64,000 bases of DNA from Sphingomonadaceae bacterium (lineage in GTDB: Bacteria; Pseudomonadota; Alphaproteobacteria; Sphingomonadales; Sphingomonadaceae): NCBI GenBank assembly GCA_020850455.1, contig JADZEQ010000005.1, positions 160,873 to 224,872 of the forward strand. The letters are read 5' to 3'. A program made the position numbers and the translations under genes. Below are positions 31,630 to 41,106 of the stretch, piece by piece; the first letter of the stretch is position 1; each line of letters begins with the position of its first letter. The notes under the pieces were generated by a model, which searched no databases, had not been told where the DNA came from, and worked only from the letters and a program-made list of their open reading frames with translations.

Positions 31630-31725
31630 GGCCCCTGACTAACGTCGTTAGGTTTGAACGCAAGGCTTGGGATGCCGGATGGCACTGCGCGCCCTATTGC
31701 CCAGCGCATCACATTGGAGGACAAG

Positions 31726-32778
31726 ATGATGATGTGCGATGGCGATATACTCGATGATGATGCCCGCTGGGCGGCGGTGCTGCGGCGGGACAAGGCGCTC
31801 GACGGACGCTTTGTGACGGGCGTCCACACCACCGGCATATATTGTCGGCCAAGCTGTGCGGCGCGCCACCCGCACCGCAGCAACATTAGCTTCTTTGTCG
31901 ATGGCGCGGCGGCGCGTGCGGCGGGGTTGCGTGCGTGCAAGCGCTGCTTGCCCGATGATGTCGCGCGCGACGATGGCGCAGTACTCGCCGCCATTGCCGC
32001 GATCAAGGAGAGTGAGGAGCCGTTGGCGCTGGCCGATTTGGCGCGGCGCACCGGCTATTCGCCCAGCCATTTCCAGCGCATATTCACCCGCCACACCGGC
32101 CTGTCGCCCGCCGCATATGCCCGTGCGCTGCGCACCGAACGGGCGCGCCACGCGATGAGCGCGGGTGGCCGGGTGACCGATGCTATTTATGATGCGGGCT
32201 ATTCCGCACCATCGCGCTTTTATGCGGCGCTCGACGGGCGGATGGGCATGGCACCATCTGCATGGGTTTCGGGCGGGGCGGGGGTGACCATCCATTGGGC
32301 GGTGGTGCCGACCAGCCTTGGCCAGATGCTGGTTGCCGCAACCGACAAGGGGGTGTGCCGCCTCAGCTTTGCGGAGGGGGTGGAGGCGTTGGAACAACGC
32401 TTTCCCCACGCGACATTAATCGCGGGCGGCGATGATTTTACCAAATTATTGGGGGATGTGGTGCGGGCCGTGGAAACACCCGCGATGGGGTTTGACCATA
32501 TCCCCATCGATGTGAAGGGCACCGCCTTTCAAGAAGCGGTGTGGCGCGAATTGCGCAAAATACCAGCAGGGGAAACGCGCAGTTACAGCGATATTGCCGC
32601 CGCCATCGGCAAACCGGCGGCGGTGCGCGCGGCGGGCAGCGCCAATGGCGCGAATAATGTCGCCGTGCTCATCCCCTGCCACCGGGTGGTGCGCAGCGAC
32701 GGCAGCCTGGGTGGCTATGCCTATGGCTTGGATATAAAAGCCGAACTCCTCGCCCGAGAATCAAGGAAAAGGGATTGA
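31726..32778 (+). CDS. ada: Bifunctional DNA repair methyltransferase and regulator Ada
   Basis: Ada repairs methylphosphotriesters and O6-methylguanine by suicidal methyl transfer to cysteines and, once methylated, activates the adaptive response. The 350-residue protein has the N-terminal zinc domain with C40, C44 and the CKRC pair (near 73-76), where C40 of YCRPSC is the expected phosphotriester acceptor, an AraC-type helix-turn-helix (about 100-190), and the C-terminal methyltransferase with IPCHRVVR, whose Cys is the O6-methylguanine acceptor. All parts are present. Three adjacent ATG codons follow GGAGG; the first is used. The PEP-mutase-like gene follows two bases on. Confidence 0.95.
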   Translation: MMMCDGDILDDDARWAAVLRRDKALDGRFVTGVHTTGIYCRPSCAARHPHRSNISFFVDGAAARAAGLRACKRCLPDDVARDDGAVLAAIAAIKESEEPLALADLARRTGYSPSHFQRIFTRHTGLSPAAYARALRTERARHAMSAGGRVTDAIYDAGYSAPSRFYAALDGRMGMAPSAWVSGGAGVTIHWAVVPTSLGQMLVAATDKGVCRLSFAEGVEALEQRFPHATLIAGGDDFTKLLGDVVRAVETPAMGFDHIPIDVKGTAFQEAVWRELRKIPAGETRSYSDIAAAIGKPAAVRAAGSANGANNVAVLIPCHRVVRSDGSLGGYAYGLDIKAELLARESRKRD

Positions 32779-32780
32779 CT

Positions 32781-33530
32781 ATGCATGCTGCCGTCCAAGC
32801 CTTTGGCGCCCTCCATCAGCCCGGTAATCCGCTGATACTTTATAATATTTGGGATGCGGGAAGTGCCAAGGCGGTGGCGGACGCGGGGGCAAAGGCGATC
32901 GCGACGGGCAGCTTTGGCGTCGCCCGCGCGCGCGGGTCTGTCGACGGCGAAAATCTGTCGCTCGATTTGGTTTTCAGCAATTTGAAGGAAATTCAAAGCG
33001 TCACGGACTTACCCGTCACGCTCGATTTTGAAGCGGGCTATGGCGCAGACGCGGTGCAGGTCGGCAAACAGGTTGCGCGCGTCGCCGAAACCGGTGTCGT
33101 CGGCATTAATTTGGAGGATAAAGACCCCAAAACGCGGGTGATGTTCGATATTGCGGAGGCTGCGGCACGCATATCCGCCGCCGCTGCGTCGGGCATATGG
33201 ATCAACGCGCGCTGCGACCAGTTCATTGTCACCCCGCGTGAGGAACAAGGGGCCGCCACCGTCGCCGCAGTGATTGAGCGCGCCCATGCCTATGCCGCTG
33301 CGGGCGCGAACAGCCTGTTTGTCCCCTTTGTCTTTGACGGCGATATGATTGGGGAAATCTGTGCTGCTTCGCCATTACCGGTCAATATATTGGTAAACCC
33401 TGCTGCGCCGGGGATTGCCGAACTCGCCCGACTGGGTGTGGCGAGGATCAGCCACGGCCATGGCCCATGGGCGCGCGCGATGGATCAATTGGCCGCAGAT
33501 GCGCGGGCGGCGATGGCGATTTTGGGATAA
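32781..33530 (+). CDS. Isocitrate lyase/PEP mutase superfamily protein
   Basis: The 249-residue TIM-barrel protein has the superfamily features LYNIWDAGSAKAVADAG, DFEAGYG (Mg-binding Asp/Glu) and GINLEDKDP, then INARCDQF in place of the usual NARTD motif. It lacks the Cys-containing KKCGH motif of isocitrate lyase, so a lyase or carboxyphosphonoenolpyruvate-mutase-like activity on an unknown acid is likelier. The ATG at 32781 follows GGAAAAGGG. The gene is in an apparent operon with ada, though no functional tie is known. Confidence 0.85.
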   Translation: MHAAVQAFGALHQPGNPLILYNIWDAGSAKAVADAGAKAIATGSFGVARARGSVDGENLSLDLVFSNLKEIQSVTDLPVTLDFEAGYGADAVQVGKQVARVAETGVVGINLEDKDPKTRVMFDIAEAAARISAAAASGIWINARCDQFIVTPREEQGAATVAAVIERAHAYAAAGANSLFVPFVFDGDMIGEICAASPLPVNILVNPAAPGIAELARLGVARISHGHGPWARAMDQLAADARAAMAILG

Positions 33531-33553
33531 GCCAGCCCTTTTTTGCGGGTCGC

Positions 33554-35140
33554 TTAATCGCCGACTACCCCCTCTATGCGTGGCATGGGGATGAATGTCG
33601 GCGGATCGCCCTCTGCCCCTGATTCCACCCATTGCATCAAGGTCAAAGCATAAGCCTGCAGGTCGGATTGGTGCGGCGCATAGGCAAGCGGGACCAATAA
33701 TCGCTGGGCTATCGCCAGTCTTTCTTCACGCGGTACCGCATCGCTCGACAAAAGATTGCGCACCGCCGTCATGCGCAGGCTGCCGATTTGCGGTACAAGT
33801 TCGGATGCACGTACCCACGCCTGCACCGCGGACAGCACCGTCGGTTGGTGCAGTAAGTCAAAGCTTTCGGCAAAACCCAGCAGCGCGGCCGGATCGTTCG
33901 GGTTGGCGCGATTGGCATTGATGATCGGGCGGCGCAATGCCGATGCTTCGGCGGCGGAGATGTCGCGACTTTCGTCGCTGCGCGCATGAATGGCGGCGCG
34001 TGCGCGTAATATTATGGCGCGCTGGTGGTTGGGCACGACGGCCAACACTTGATCCGCAGCGGCGATCGCTTCGGGCCATTTTTCGAAATCGAAATAGGCT
34101 TGCGCGCGTAGCAGATTCACCTCGGCGTCATTGGGGAAGCGCGCATATATGGGTGCGAGTTGGGCAAGATAGTCGGCCTGTTCCGCCGTATCCAAACCGC
34201 CACGACGTAGCAGCGAAATTGGGACGACGGCGGCTTCGCCCGGCGTCATCACCCGTACAACCGGCGGTGCGGCAATATGCTCAGGCAGCGGCAGACGCGT
34301 ATAGGCAAAACGCCGGTTGCGCAAATAGGCGCGTAACCTGCCGTCGATACTCCCCTCTCCTGCAGTTAGTCGCGCCAAGGCTTGGTTATAATCGGTGCCG
34401 CTCGACCATGCGTTGAGGAAATCATTGAGCTGCCGCCGGCGCCCGGCATCCATGATGAAATAATGGGCGGTCAGCCAATATTGGCCATAGCTGGCAACCC
34501 CCGCCCGCCGGTCGCTGGCCGAAGGCCGTTCGAGCATGCGGTCAATTGGCACCCATTCGTCATAGTCCAATTCGGCGGCGCGGTGCTGCGCCGGCCGGCC
34601 GATCGAAATTTGGCCGGTGGTTTCAAAGGATGCGGTGGACACAAACTCTGCAAAACCCTCCACCAACCAGGGCGGATAGACGCGTTGCAGATATTGCAGC
34701 ATGAAATGATGGGCATATTCATGGTAGAGGATGACGGTCGAAAAATCGCCCTCACTGCGCGGCACGACCGCCACTGCCCCGTCGATAGCGGGGCGATAAA
34801 ATCCGGCAGCTCGATTATTGGCCCCGACGCCTTCGTTGCCAACGCGCATAGCGCCGTGCACCTGCGCGATATTGCTCACCAAGACGATGCGTACGCGCTG
34901 CGCATCATTGCCCGGATTGACGCCGGTCAATTGGGTCAACATCCAGTGCACCGCCTCCAGCCGCTGTGCGGTGCGCACCAATTGCGCCTCTGACCCGTCC
35001 GATTCGACGATGAAATGCTCGCTTGTCGCCTCGCGCCATTCGGCATGCGCGGGCATAGTGATGCCCCAAGCGAGCAAACCCAGCACCATGGTAATGGTGC
35101 GTCGCGTCGCCACTATTTTGAAGCTGAAATTGCCCATCAT
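33554..35140 (-). CDS. Exported HExxH metalloprotease-like protein with TPR repeats
   Basis: The 528-residue protein has an N-terminal signal peptide with a long n-region (1-33, ending PAHA). It then has a gluzincin-type zinc motif HEYAHH (140-145) and a downstream Glu in WLVEGFAEF (E161), which fits the third zinc ligand. TPR-like helices fill the C-terminal half (about 330-500). The layout is like DUF1570-type proteins. A secreted zinc protease is likely, but the substrate is unknown. Two adjacent ATG codons lie behind GGGGG. Confidence 0.8.
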   Translation of the reverse strand: MMGNFSFKIVATRRTITMVLGLLAWGITMPAHAEWREATSEHFIVESDGSEAQLVRTAQRLEAVHWMLTQLTGVNPGNDAQRVRIVLVSNIAQVHGAMRVGNEGVGANNRAAGFYRPAIDGAVAVVPRSEGDFSTVILYHEYAHHFMLQYLQRVYPPWLVEGFAEFVSTASFETTGQISIGRPAQHRAAELDYDEWVPIDRMLERPSASDRRAGVASYGQYWLTAHYFIMDAGRRRQLNDFLNAWSSGTDYNQALARLTAGEGSIDGRLRAYLRNRRFAYTRLPLPEHIAAPPVVRVMTPGEAAVVPISLLRRGGLDTAEQADYLAQLAPIYARFPNDAEVNLLRAQAYFDFEKWPEAIAAADQVLAVVPNHQRAIILRARAAIHARSDESRDISAAEASALRRPIINANRANPNDPAALLGFAESFDLLHQPTVLSAVQAWVRASELVPQIGSLRMTAVRNLLSSDAVPREERLAIAQRLLVPLAYAPHQSDLQAYALTLMQWVESGAEGDPPTFIPMPRIEGVVGD

Positions 35141-35264
35141 GGCACCCCCATGCCTGCCCCTGTGTGGGAAGGCTTATGGGTCGTGCGAGCGATGTCAAGG
35201 CGCTGCAAGCCCAGATTTGCGGCCATTTTGGCGTGTGTTCGCGCCGCTTATGAAAAAGCTTTGT

Positions 35265-37439
35265 TCAAACAAAACTATAGGGGTCGATGTCGACGCGCAC
35301 GTCAACCCGCTGTGGCCAATCAACATTGCCCAGCCACTGGCGCAGCATCGCTTGGAGCGGGAAATTGCGCGGTGCTTGCACCAACAGGCGGTGGCGGTGG
35401 CGCGACCGCAGCATGGCGAGCGGCGCGGGTGCTGGCCCCCACACCTCCACCCCGCGTGCAGCGGGGGCGGCATCGCCGATGGCTTTGGCGGTCTCTGCGG
35501 CGGCGCGCGCATCCTTGGATGCAATGATTATCGCGGCGAGGCGGCCATAGGGGGGCATGCCCGCTGCCTTGCGCGCGGCGGATTCGGCGGCATAAAATCC
35601 CTCCCCATCGCCTGCAATCAGCGCCGCGAGCACCGGGGCCTGCGGTTGGCGGGTCTGAACGAACACCTCGCCCGGCTTTTCGCCGCGTCCGGCGCGCCCC
35701 GCCACTTGGGCAATTTGCTGAAAACAGCGCTCATTGGCGCGCAAGTCGCCACCCTCCAGCCCCAGATCGGCATCGACCACCCCGACCAATGTCAGATTGG
35801 GGAAGTGATAACCCTTGGTCACCAATTGGGTGCCAATGACAATGTCGATGAGGCCGCCTGCCATATTTTCGATAAATTCTTCAGCCCGTTCGGCATTCCA
35901 CAAAGTGTCGGACGTGACGATGGCGGTGCGCGCGGTGGGCCAACGCGCGGCCACTTCATCGGCGATGCGTTCGACGCCGGGGCCACAGGGGACGAGGCTA
36001 TCTTCCTCCTGACATTCGGGGCAGCGCGCGGGCGGGACCATGCTCTCCCCACAATGGTGGCAGGCAAGGCGACGGTGCAGCCGATGTTCGACCATCCACG
36101 CGCTGCAATGCGGGCATTTAATCCGGTGGCCGCAATGGCGGCAGAGGGTGAGCGGGGCAAAGCCGCGTCGGTTGAGATAGAGCAAGGATTGTTCGCCGCG
36201 TTGTAACCGCGTGTCGATGGCTGCGGCGAGCGGCGGGGCAATCCACTGCCCCCGGTCGGGCGGTGTGCGGCGCAGATCAACCGCATGCATGGTGGGCAGG
36301 CTGGCCCCGCCAAAGCGGTCGGGCAGATGCAGGGCGCGATATCGCCCGGCATCCACCTGCGCGCGGCTTTCGATGGCGGGGGTCGCGCTGGCCAGCACGA
36401 TCGGGATTTGCGCAAATTGCGCGCGCATCACCGCAACATCGCGCGCATGATAATGGACACCATCTTCCTGTTTGAAGCTGCCTTCATGCGCCTCATCAAC
36501 GATGATCAGCCCCAGATTGCCATAGGGGAGGAATAGGGCGGACCGCGCACCGATGACGACCCGTGCGCTGCCATCCGCAATGGCATGCCACGCGGCGCGC
36601 CGGTCGGACTGACGCAGCGCCGAATGCCAGACGAGCGGTTCGGCACCAAAGCGCGCGGCAAATCGCTGCACCATCGGCTGCGTCAGCGCGATTTCGGGCT
36701 GGAGGAGGAGGATTTGTTTGCCCGCGCGCAGCGCATGGGCCACCGCTTCAAAATATACCTCTGTCTTGCCAGAACCGGTCACCCCGTCGAGGACAAAGGG
36801 CTGAAACCCCGCATCGATGCTGGCACATAGCGCATCGGCGGCGGCGCGCTGTGCATCGCTGAGCGGGGGCGGCGCAAAATCAGGGTCGGGCGCGGGGGGC
36901 AGGCTGGGCGCGCGTAGCCCATCGACCACCAATGCGCCCGCCTTTACCAGCCCGCGGATGACGGCCTCGCTCGCGCCGCTCAGCGCTGTCAGATCGGCGA
37001 TAGAACCCGTCGCATCACCGATTTGGTTGAGCGCGGCTTGCCGCTGCGGGGTCATGCGTGGCGGCAAATTGCCGCTTGGCCGATACTCGATGATTGGGCG
37101 TCCCGCATCGCGCAGCGCAATGGCGGGGATGGTCATGCGCATCACGCTGCCCGGTGCGCTGAAATAATAATCAGCCGTCCATTCGATAAGGCGGCGTAAG
37201 TCAGCGGGCAGCGGCGGCACATCATGGCGCTGCAGCACTTCACGCAGCCGATTGTCGCCGACGTAATCGCGCTGCATCGCTGCACTGTCGCTTGCAGCAT
37301 CCCAGACGCAGCCCAATATGCGGCGCGGGCCGAGCGGCACTTCCACAAAATCACCCGGCTGCAGCGTCATGCCATAGGGCACCCGATAGTCGAGGATACC
37401 CAATATATGGCTGGCGATGAGGACGGGGACGCGCGACAT
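35265..37439 (-). CDS. priA: Primosomal protein N' (replication restart helicase)
   Basis: PriA is the 3'-5' helicase that restarts collapsed replication forks. The 724-residue protein has a DNA-binding N-terminus, Walker A GVTGSGKTEVY, the DEAH box in IIVDEAHEGSFK, the zinc-binding cysteine pairs (CRHCGHRIKCPHC, CHHCGE, CPECQE) and the C-terminal helicase motifs IVIGTQLVTKG and QVAGRAGRGEKPGEV. The ATG at 37439 is preferred because it gives the family start (ILDYRVPYGM follows); the frame is open upstream for another 85 codons that overlap the divergent patatin gene. Standard in length. Confidence 0.95.
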   Translation of the reverse strand: MSRVPVLIASHILGILDYRVPYGMTLQPGDFVEVPLGPRRILGCVWDAASDSAAMQRDYVGDNRLREVLQRHDVPPLPADLRRLIEWTADYYFSAPGSVMRMTIPAIALRDAGRPIIEYRPSGNLPPRMTPQRQAALNQIGDATGSIADLTALSGASEAVIRGLVKAGALVVDGLRAPSLPPAPDPDFAPPPLSDAQRAAADALCASIDAGFQPFVLDGVTGSGKTEVYFEAVAHALRAGKQILLLQPEIALTQPMVQRFAARFGAEPLVWHSALRQSDRRAAWHAIADGSARVVIGARSALFLPYGNLGLIIVDEAHEGSFKQEDGVHYHARDVAVMRAQFAQIPIVLASATPAIESRAQVDAGRYRALHLPDRFGGASLPTMHAVDLRRTPPDRGQWIAPPLAAAIDTRLQRGEQSLLYLNRRGFAPLTLCRHCGHRIKCPHCSAWMVEHRLHRRLACHHCGESMVPPARCPECQEEDSLVPCGPGVERIADEVAARWPTARTAIVTSDTLWNAERAEEFIENMAGGLIDIVIGTQLVTKGYHFPNLTLVGVVDADLGLEGGDLRANERCFQQIAQVAGRAGRGEKPGEVFVQTRQPQAPVLAALIAGDGEGFYAAESAARKAAGMPPYGRLAAIIIASKDARAAAETAKAIGDAAPAARGVEVWGPAPAPLAMLRSRHRHRLLVQAPRNFPLQAMLRQWLGNVDWPQRVDVRVDIDPYSFV

Positions 37440-37520
37440 GCCCCCCCGCCATAATCCGTCCTCCCCCGCTTGGCGAGATGAAGCATTGCCCGGCGGCGTC
37501 ATTTGCTTATGCTGGCGGTC

Positions 37521-39860
37521 ATGCGCGAAAAGGAACTGCGCCTTGCCCTTGTTTGTTATGGCGGCATCAGCCTCGCCATCTATATGCACGGGATTACCAA
37601 GGAAATCTGGCATGTTGCCCGTGCAAGTCGTGCGCAACTGGATGATGCGCCGCCGCTCGATGGAGTGGCGCAGACATATCGGGCGCTGCTGCAATATCTG
37701 GCCGATACGGCGGGGATAAAGCTGCGCGTATTTGCCGATATTGTCGCAGGCGCGAGCGCGGGGGGCATTAACGGGATTTTCCTCGCGCGCGCGCTGGCCA
37801 GCGGCGAATCATTGGAGCCGCTGACCCAATTGTGGTTGGAACGTGCCGATGTCACCGTGCTGCTCGACCCCGATGCTCGGCCATTATCGCGCCTGACCAA
37901 ATTTTGGGCGGTGCCGATTGCCTGGATATTGTCGCGTGCGCCGCGCAACATCATCGACACGACGGTGGAGCGCGGCCAGCGGGCGGAGGTGCGCGCCAAA
38001 TTGTCGCAGTTCGTGCGTGCGCGCTGGTTTGCGCCCCCCTTTGGAGGGGAATTATTCTGCAACCTGCTGCTTGATGCGATTGCCGCGATGGAGGCGGGGC
38101 CAAAGGGGCCGGCCTTGCTCCCCGCCGATCAGCCGATTGATTTGATGGTAACGGCGACCGATTTTGCCGGTTATGCGCACCAGATGCGGCTCAATTCCCC
38201 GCCGGTGGTGGAGGAGAATGAACATCGCCTGTTGCTCCATTTCCGCCAATCGCCGCGCGGTGAGCGGGGGTTGGATGATGGGGTGGCGCTCGCCTTTGCG
38301 GCGCGCGCGACGGCGAGCTTTCCGGGCGCTTTCCCGCCCTTCTCGGCAGCAGAGATGGACAGGGCATTGGCCGCGCGCGGGACGGAACAGCCCCATAGTT
38401 GGCCGCAGCGCAACGCCTTTTTGGCGGCGCAATTATGTAAGGGTGACATTTGTTCGGTGAACGAACGTGTGCTGATCGATGGGTCGGTGCTCGCCAATGC
38501 GCCGTTCAAACCGGCGATTTCTGCGCTGCGCCAACGCCCCGCCCGGCGTGAGGTGGATCGTCGCTTTGTCTATATCGACCCCAAGCCGGGACGCCGCGCC
38601 TTTAGCTTTGGCGATAGCAAAAAGGGTACGGACGGCGCGGGTGCCATGCCCGGATTTTTCGGCACCATATTGCGCGCCATGTCCGACATTCCGCGCGAAC
38701 AGCCGATCCGCGACAATGTGGAGGCTATTGAGAATCTGTCGGCGCGTATCCGCCGGATGCGGCATATTTTGGAATCGCTGGGCAATGATGTCGATGAACG
38801 TGTCGCCGCTGCGGTTGGGCGCAACTTCTTTCTCGACCGGCCAACCCCCGCGCGCCTCGCCGCATGGCGCGCCAAGGCGCAGGCGCGCGCGGCGGGGGAG
38901 GGGGGATATGCCTTTGCCGCTTATGGCCATGTAAAATTGTCGCTGGTGGTGGAAGATTTGGCGAGCCTCGCCGCCGATTTGGCAGATGTGCACGATATGA
39001 TGCAGCGCCAACCCTATCGCGCGGCCATCTGGAACTGGGTGCGCGGCGCGGGGGTTGACCAGATGCGCGCGGGACGCGGTGAGAACCCGGCAATGGTCGC
39101 CTTTTTCCGCGACCATGACATTGGCTATCGCGTTCGGCGCATGCGCTTGCTGGCGCGACGGCTCGACGCGGTGGCGGGGGCGGACAGCGCGGTGCCGGCG
39201 GATGCCGCCGAACGCGCGCGTGATGCCATTTATCGGGTGCTCGGCCTCTACCTCGACCGCGATGGTCGCGACCATTATGCCGATTTGCCGCCCGATGGCT
39301 CTGCGGGTGATGTGTTGCACGACCCGGCGCATTGGGTGGCACGCGTGGCAGGGCATCGTGCGCTGGCCGCGATGGATGCAGAGGCGGATATATTGCTGGC
39401 CGATGCGTTTAATGCGCTGCCGGTGGCGCCGCGCCGCGCGATGATCACCGCCTATCTGGGCTTTCCATTTTACGATGCGGCCACCCTGCCGCTGTTGCAG
39501 GGGGAAGGGGACGGTGAGTTTGATCCGATCAAGATCGACCGCATTTCGCCGGAGGATGCGCACCGGCTGCGCTCTGGCGGAGCGGCGGCGACATTGAAGG
39601 GGATACAGTTCAACGCCTTTGGGGCCTTTTTCAGCCGCGCTTTCCGCGAAAACGACTATCTCTGGGGGCGGCTCCATGCCGCTGAACGGCTGTTTGACAT
39701 TATCGCCAGCAGCGCGGTGCGGGGTCGCCCGATGGATGCGGCGCATATCGCCAAGCTGCGCGATGCCGCGCTCGATGCAATATTGACGGAGGAAGCGGAA
39801 CGGCTCGGCCAAAGCGGCGTATTGATTGCCGAATTGCGCGCCGCGCTGCACGCGTCCTGA
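37521..39860 (+). CDS. Patatin-like phospholipase, large form
   Basis: The 779-residue protein has a patatin-like acyl hydrolase domain in its N-terminal half: VCYGGISLAIYMHG (oxyanion-type glycine segment), the nucleophile motif GASAGG with Ser79, and the DGSVLANAPF segment with the partner Asp. The rest (about 380-779) is helical, with no domain I recognise, and the whole matches the long patatin-related family rather than the short rssA type. Membrane lipid turnover is the likely role. The ATG at 37521 gives the family start; in-frame TTG and ATG codons lie just upstream. It is divergent from priA with about 80 bases between. Confidence 0.87.
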   Translation: MREKELRLALVCYGGISLAIYMHGITKEIWHVARASRAQLDDAPPLDGVAQTYRALLQYLADTAGIKLRVFADIVAGASAGGINGIFLARALASGESLEPLTQLWLERADVTVLLDPDARPLSRLTKFWAVPIAWILSRAPRNIIDTTVERGQRAEVRAKLSQFVRARWFAPPFGGELFCNLLLDAIAAMEAGPKGPALLPADQPIDLMVTATDFAGYAHQMRLNSPPVVEENEHRLLLHFRQSPRGERGLDDGVALAFAARATASFPGAFPPFSAAEMDRALAARGTEQPHSWPQRNAFLAAQLCKGDICSVNERVLIDGSVLANAPFKPAISALRQRPARREVDRRFVYIDPKPGRRAFSFGDSKKGTDGAGAMPGFFGTILRAMSDIPREQPIRDNVEAIENLSARIRRMRHILESLGNDVDERVAAAVGRNFFLDRPTPARLAAWRAKAQARAAGEGGYAFAAYGHVKLSLVVEDLASLAADLADVHDMMQRQPYRAAIWNWVRGAGVDQMRAGRGENPAMVAFFRDHDIGYRVRRMRLLARRLDAVAGADSAVPADAAERARDAIYRVLGLYLDRDGRDHYADLPPDGSAGDVLHDPAHWVARVAGHRALAAMDAEADILLADAFNALPVAPRRAMITAYLGFPFYDAATLPLLQGEGDGEFDPIKIDRISPEDAHRLRSGGAAATLKGIQFNAFGAFFSRAFRENDYLWGRLHAAERLFDIIASSAVRGRPMDAAHIAKLRDAALDAILTEEAERLGQSGVLIAELRAALHAS

Positions 39861-39946
39861 TTGGCAGGATATTCCATACCAAATTTCAAAAAACGCTTTG
39901 CCTGACGCCCTACTCTGGTATCGCTGGGGGATTGAGGAGAGTGGAT

Positions 39947-41089
39947 ATGGCAAGCAATGATGTGGGCAGCGTGGCGCAGGCGCTGTTTTCAACCGCGCGG
40001 GATGATGGGGCCATCGCCATCAGCATCGAGCCGCGCGACATCGCCCCTCTGGCAGCGGATGAGGTGCTGATCCGGGTAGAAGCGGCACCGGTAAACCCGT
40101 CGGATATGGGGCTGCTCTATGGCGTCGCCGATGTTGCGAGTGCGCGGGTGGATGCGCCGGCGGCGCACCCCACTATGGTGATGGACGTGCCGCCCGCCTT
40201 GTCGCGCGCGGTTGCCGGGCGACTGGGGCAGGCGCTGCCCGTTGGCAATGAGGGGGCGGGCACCGTCATCGCGGCGGGGGCATCGGACGAAGCGCAGGCG
40301 CTGCTGGGCAAAATTGTCGCCACTTTTGGCGGGGCAATGTATCGCAGCCACCGCACCGCACGCGCCGTGGATTGTTTGGTGCTGCCCGATGGGGCGAGCG
40401 CGCGCGAAGGCGCATCGCTGACCGTCAATCCACTGACCGCAATGGCAATGGTGGGGACGCTGCGCCGTGGCGGCTATAGCGCGCTATGCCATACGGCGGC
40501 GGCGTCGAATCTGGGACAAATGCTGGTCAAGCTGTGCGCCGCAGAGGGGGTGCCGCTGGTCAATATCGTGCGCTCGGCTGAACAGGCGGCATTGTTGCGC
40601 GGTATCGGCGCGCAGCATGTTGTGGACAGCAGCCAGGCCGATTTTATGGCCGCACTCACCGACGCGCTGGCTGAAACCGGGGCGACGCTTGCCTTTGATG
40701 CGATTGGCGGTGGCGCGCTCGCCGGACAGATTTTGACCGCGATGGAGGCGGCGCAGGTCAAAAAGGGTGCGCCCTTTTCCATCTATGGCACCAACGTCCA
40801 TAAACAGGTCAATATCTATGGCGCGCTCGACATGGGGCCGACGACATTTTCCCGCAGCTTTGGCCTGCAATGGGGGATATCGGGCTTCCTGCTCACCCCC
40901 TATCTGATGTCGCTGACACCGCAGGAAGTGGGCGAAATGCGCGCCTTTGTCATCGCGCATCGCAACGATATTTTCGCCAGCCATTATAGCGCGGACATCA
41001 GCCTAGCCGATATGGTGCGGCCAGATTTGGCGCAGGCGATTGCTGCCAAGGCGACGGGCAAGAAATATCTTCTTAATCCAAGTATTTGA
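39947..41089 (+). CDS. MDR-superfamily (zinc-type) alcohol dehydrogenase/quinone oxidoreductase
   Basis: The 380-residue protein has a GroES-like N-terminal domain (VNPSDMGLLYGV, EGAGTVIAAG) and a Rossmann domain with a TAAASNLGQMLVKLC nucleotide-binding segment. Zinc-binding cysteines typical of classical alcohol dehydrogenases are not obvious, so it is probably a zinc-free quinone-oxidoreductase or enoyl-reductase-type member. An AGGAGAG site precedes the start. An SDR gene begins 17 bases after its stop, so both may act on related carbonyl compounds. Confidence 0.84.
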   Translation: MASNDVGSVAQALFSTARDDGAIAISIEPRDIAPLAADEVLIRVEAAPVNPSDMGLLYGVADVASARVDAPAAHPTMVMDVPPALSRAVAGRLGQALPVGNEGAGTVIAAGASDEAQALLGKIVATFGGAMYRSHRTARAVDCLVLPDGASAREGASLTVNPLTAMAMVGTLRRGGYSALCHTAAASNLGQMLVKLCAAEGVPLVNIVRSAEQAALLRGIGAQHVVDSSQADFMAALTDALAETGATLAFDAIGGGALAGQILTAMEAAQVKKGAPFSIYGTNVHKQVNIYGALDMGPTTFSRSFGLQWGISGFLLTPYLMSLTPQEVGEMRAFVIAHRNDIFASHYSADISLADMVRPDLAQAIAAKATGKKYLLNPSI

Positions 41090-41106
41090 TGGGGGTTTCT
41101 GGTAAA

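Noticed and set aside
38433-39992. 519-codon minus-strand frame across the patatin gene
   Set aside because: It is antisense to a recognised enzyme and lacks any motif or ribosome binding site.
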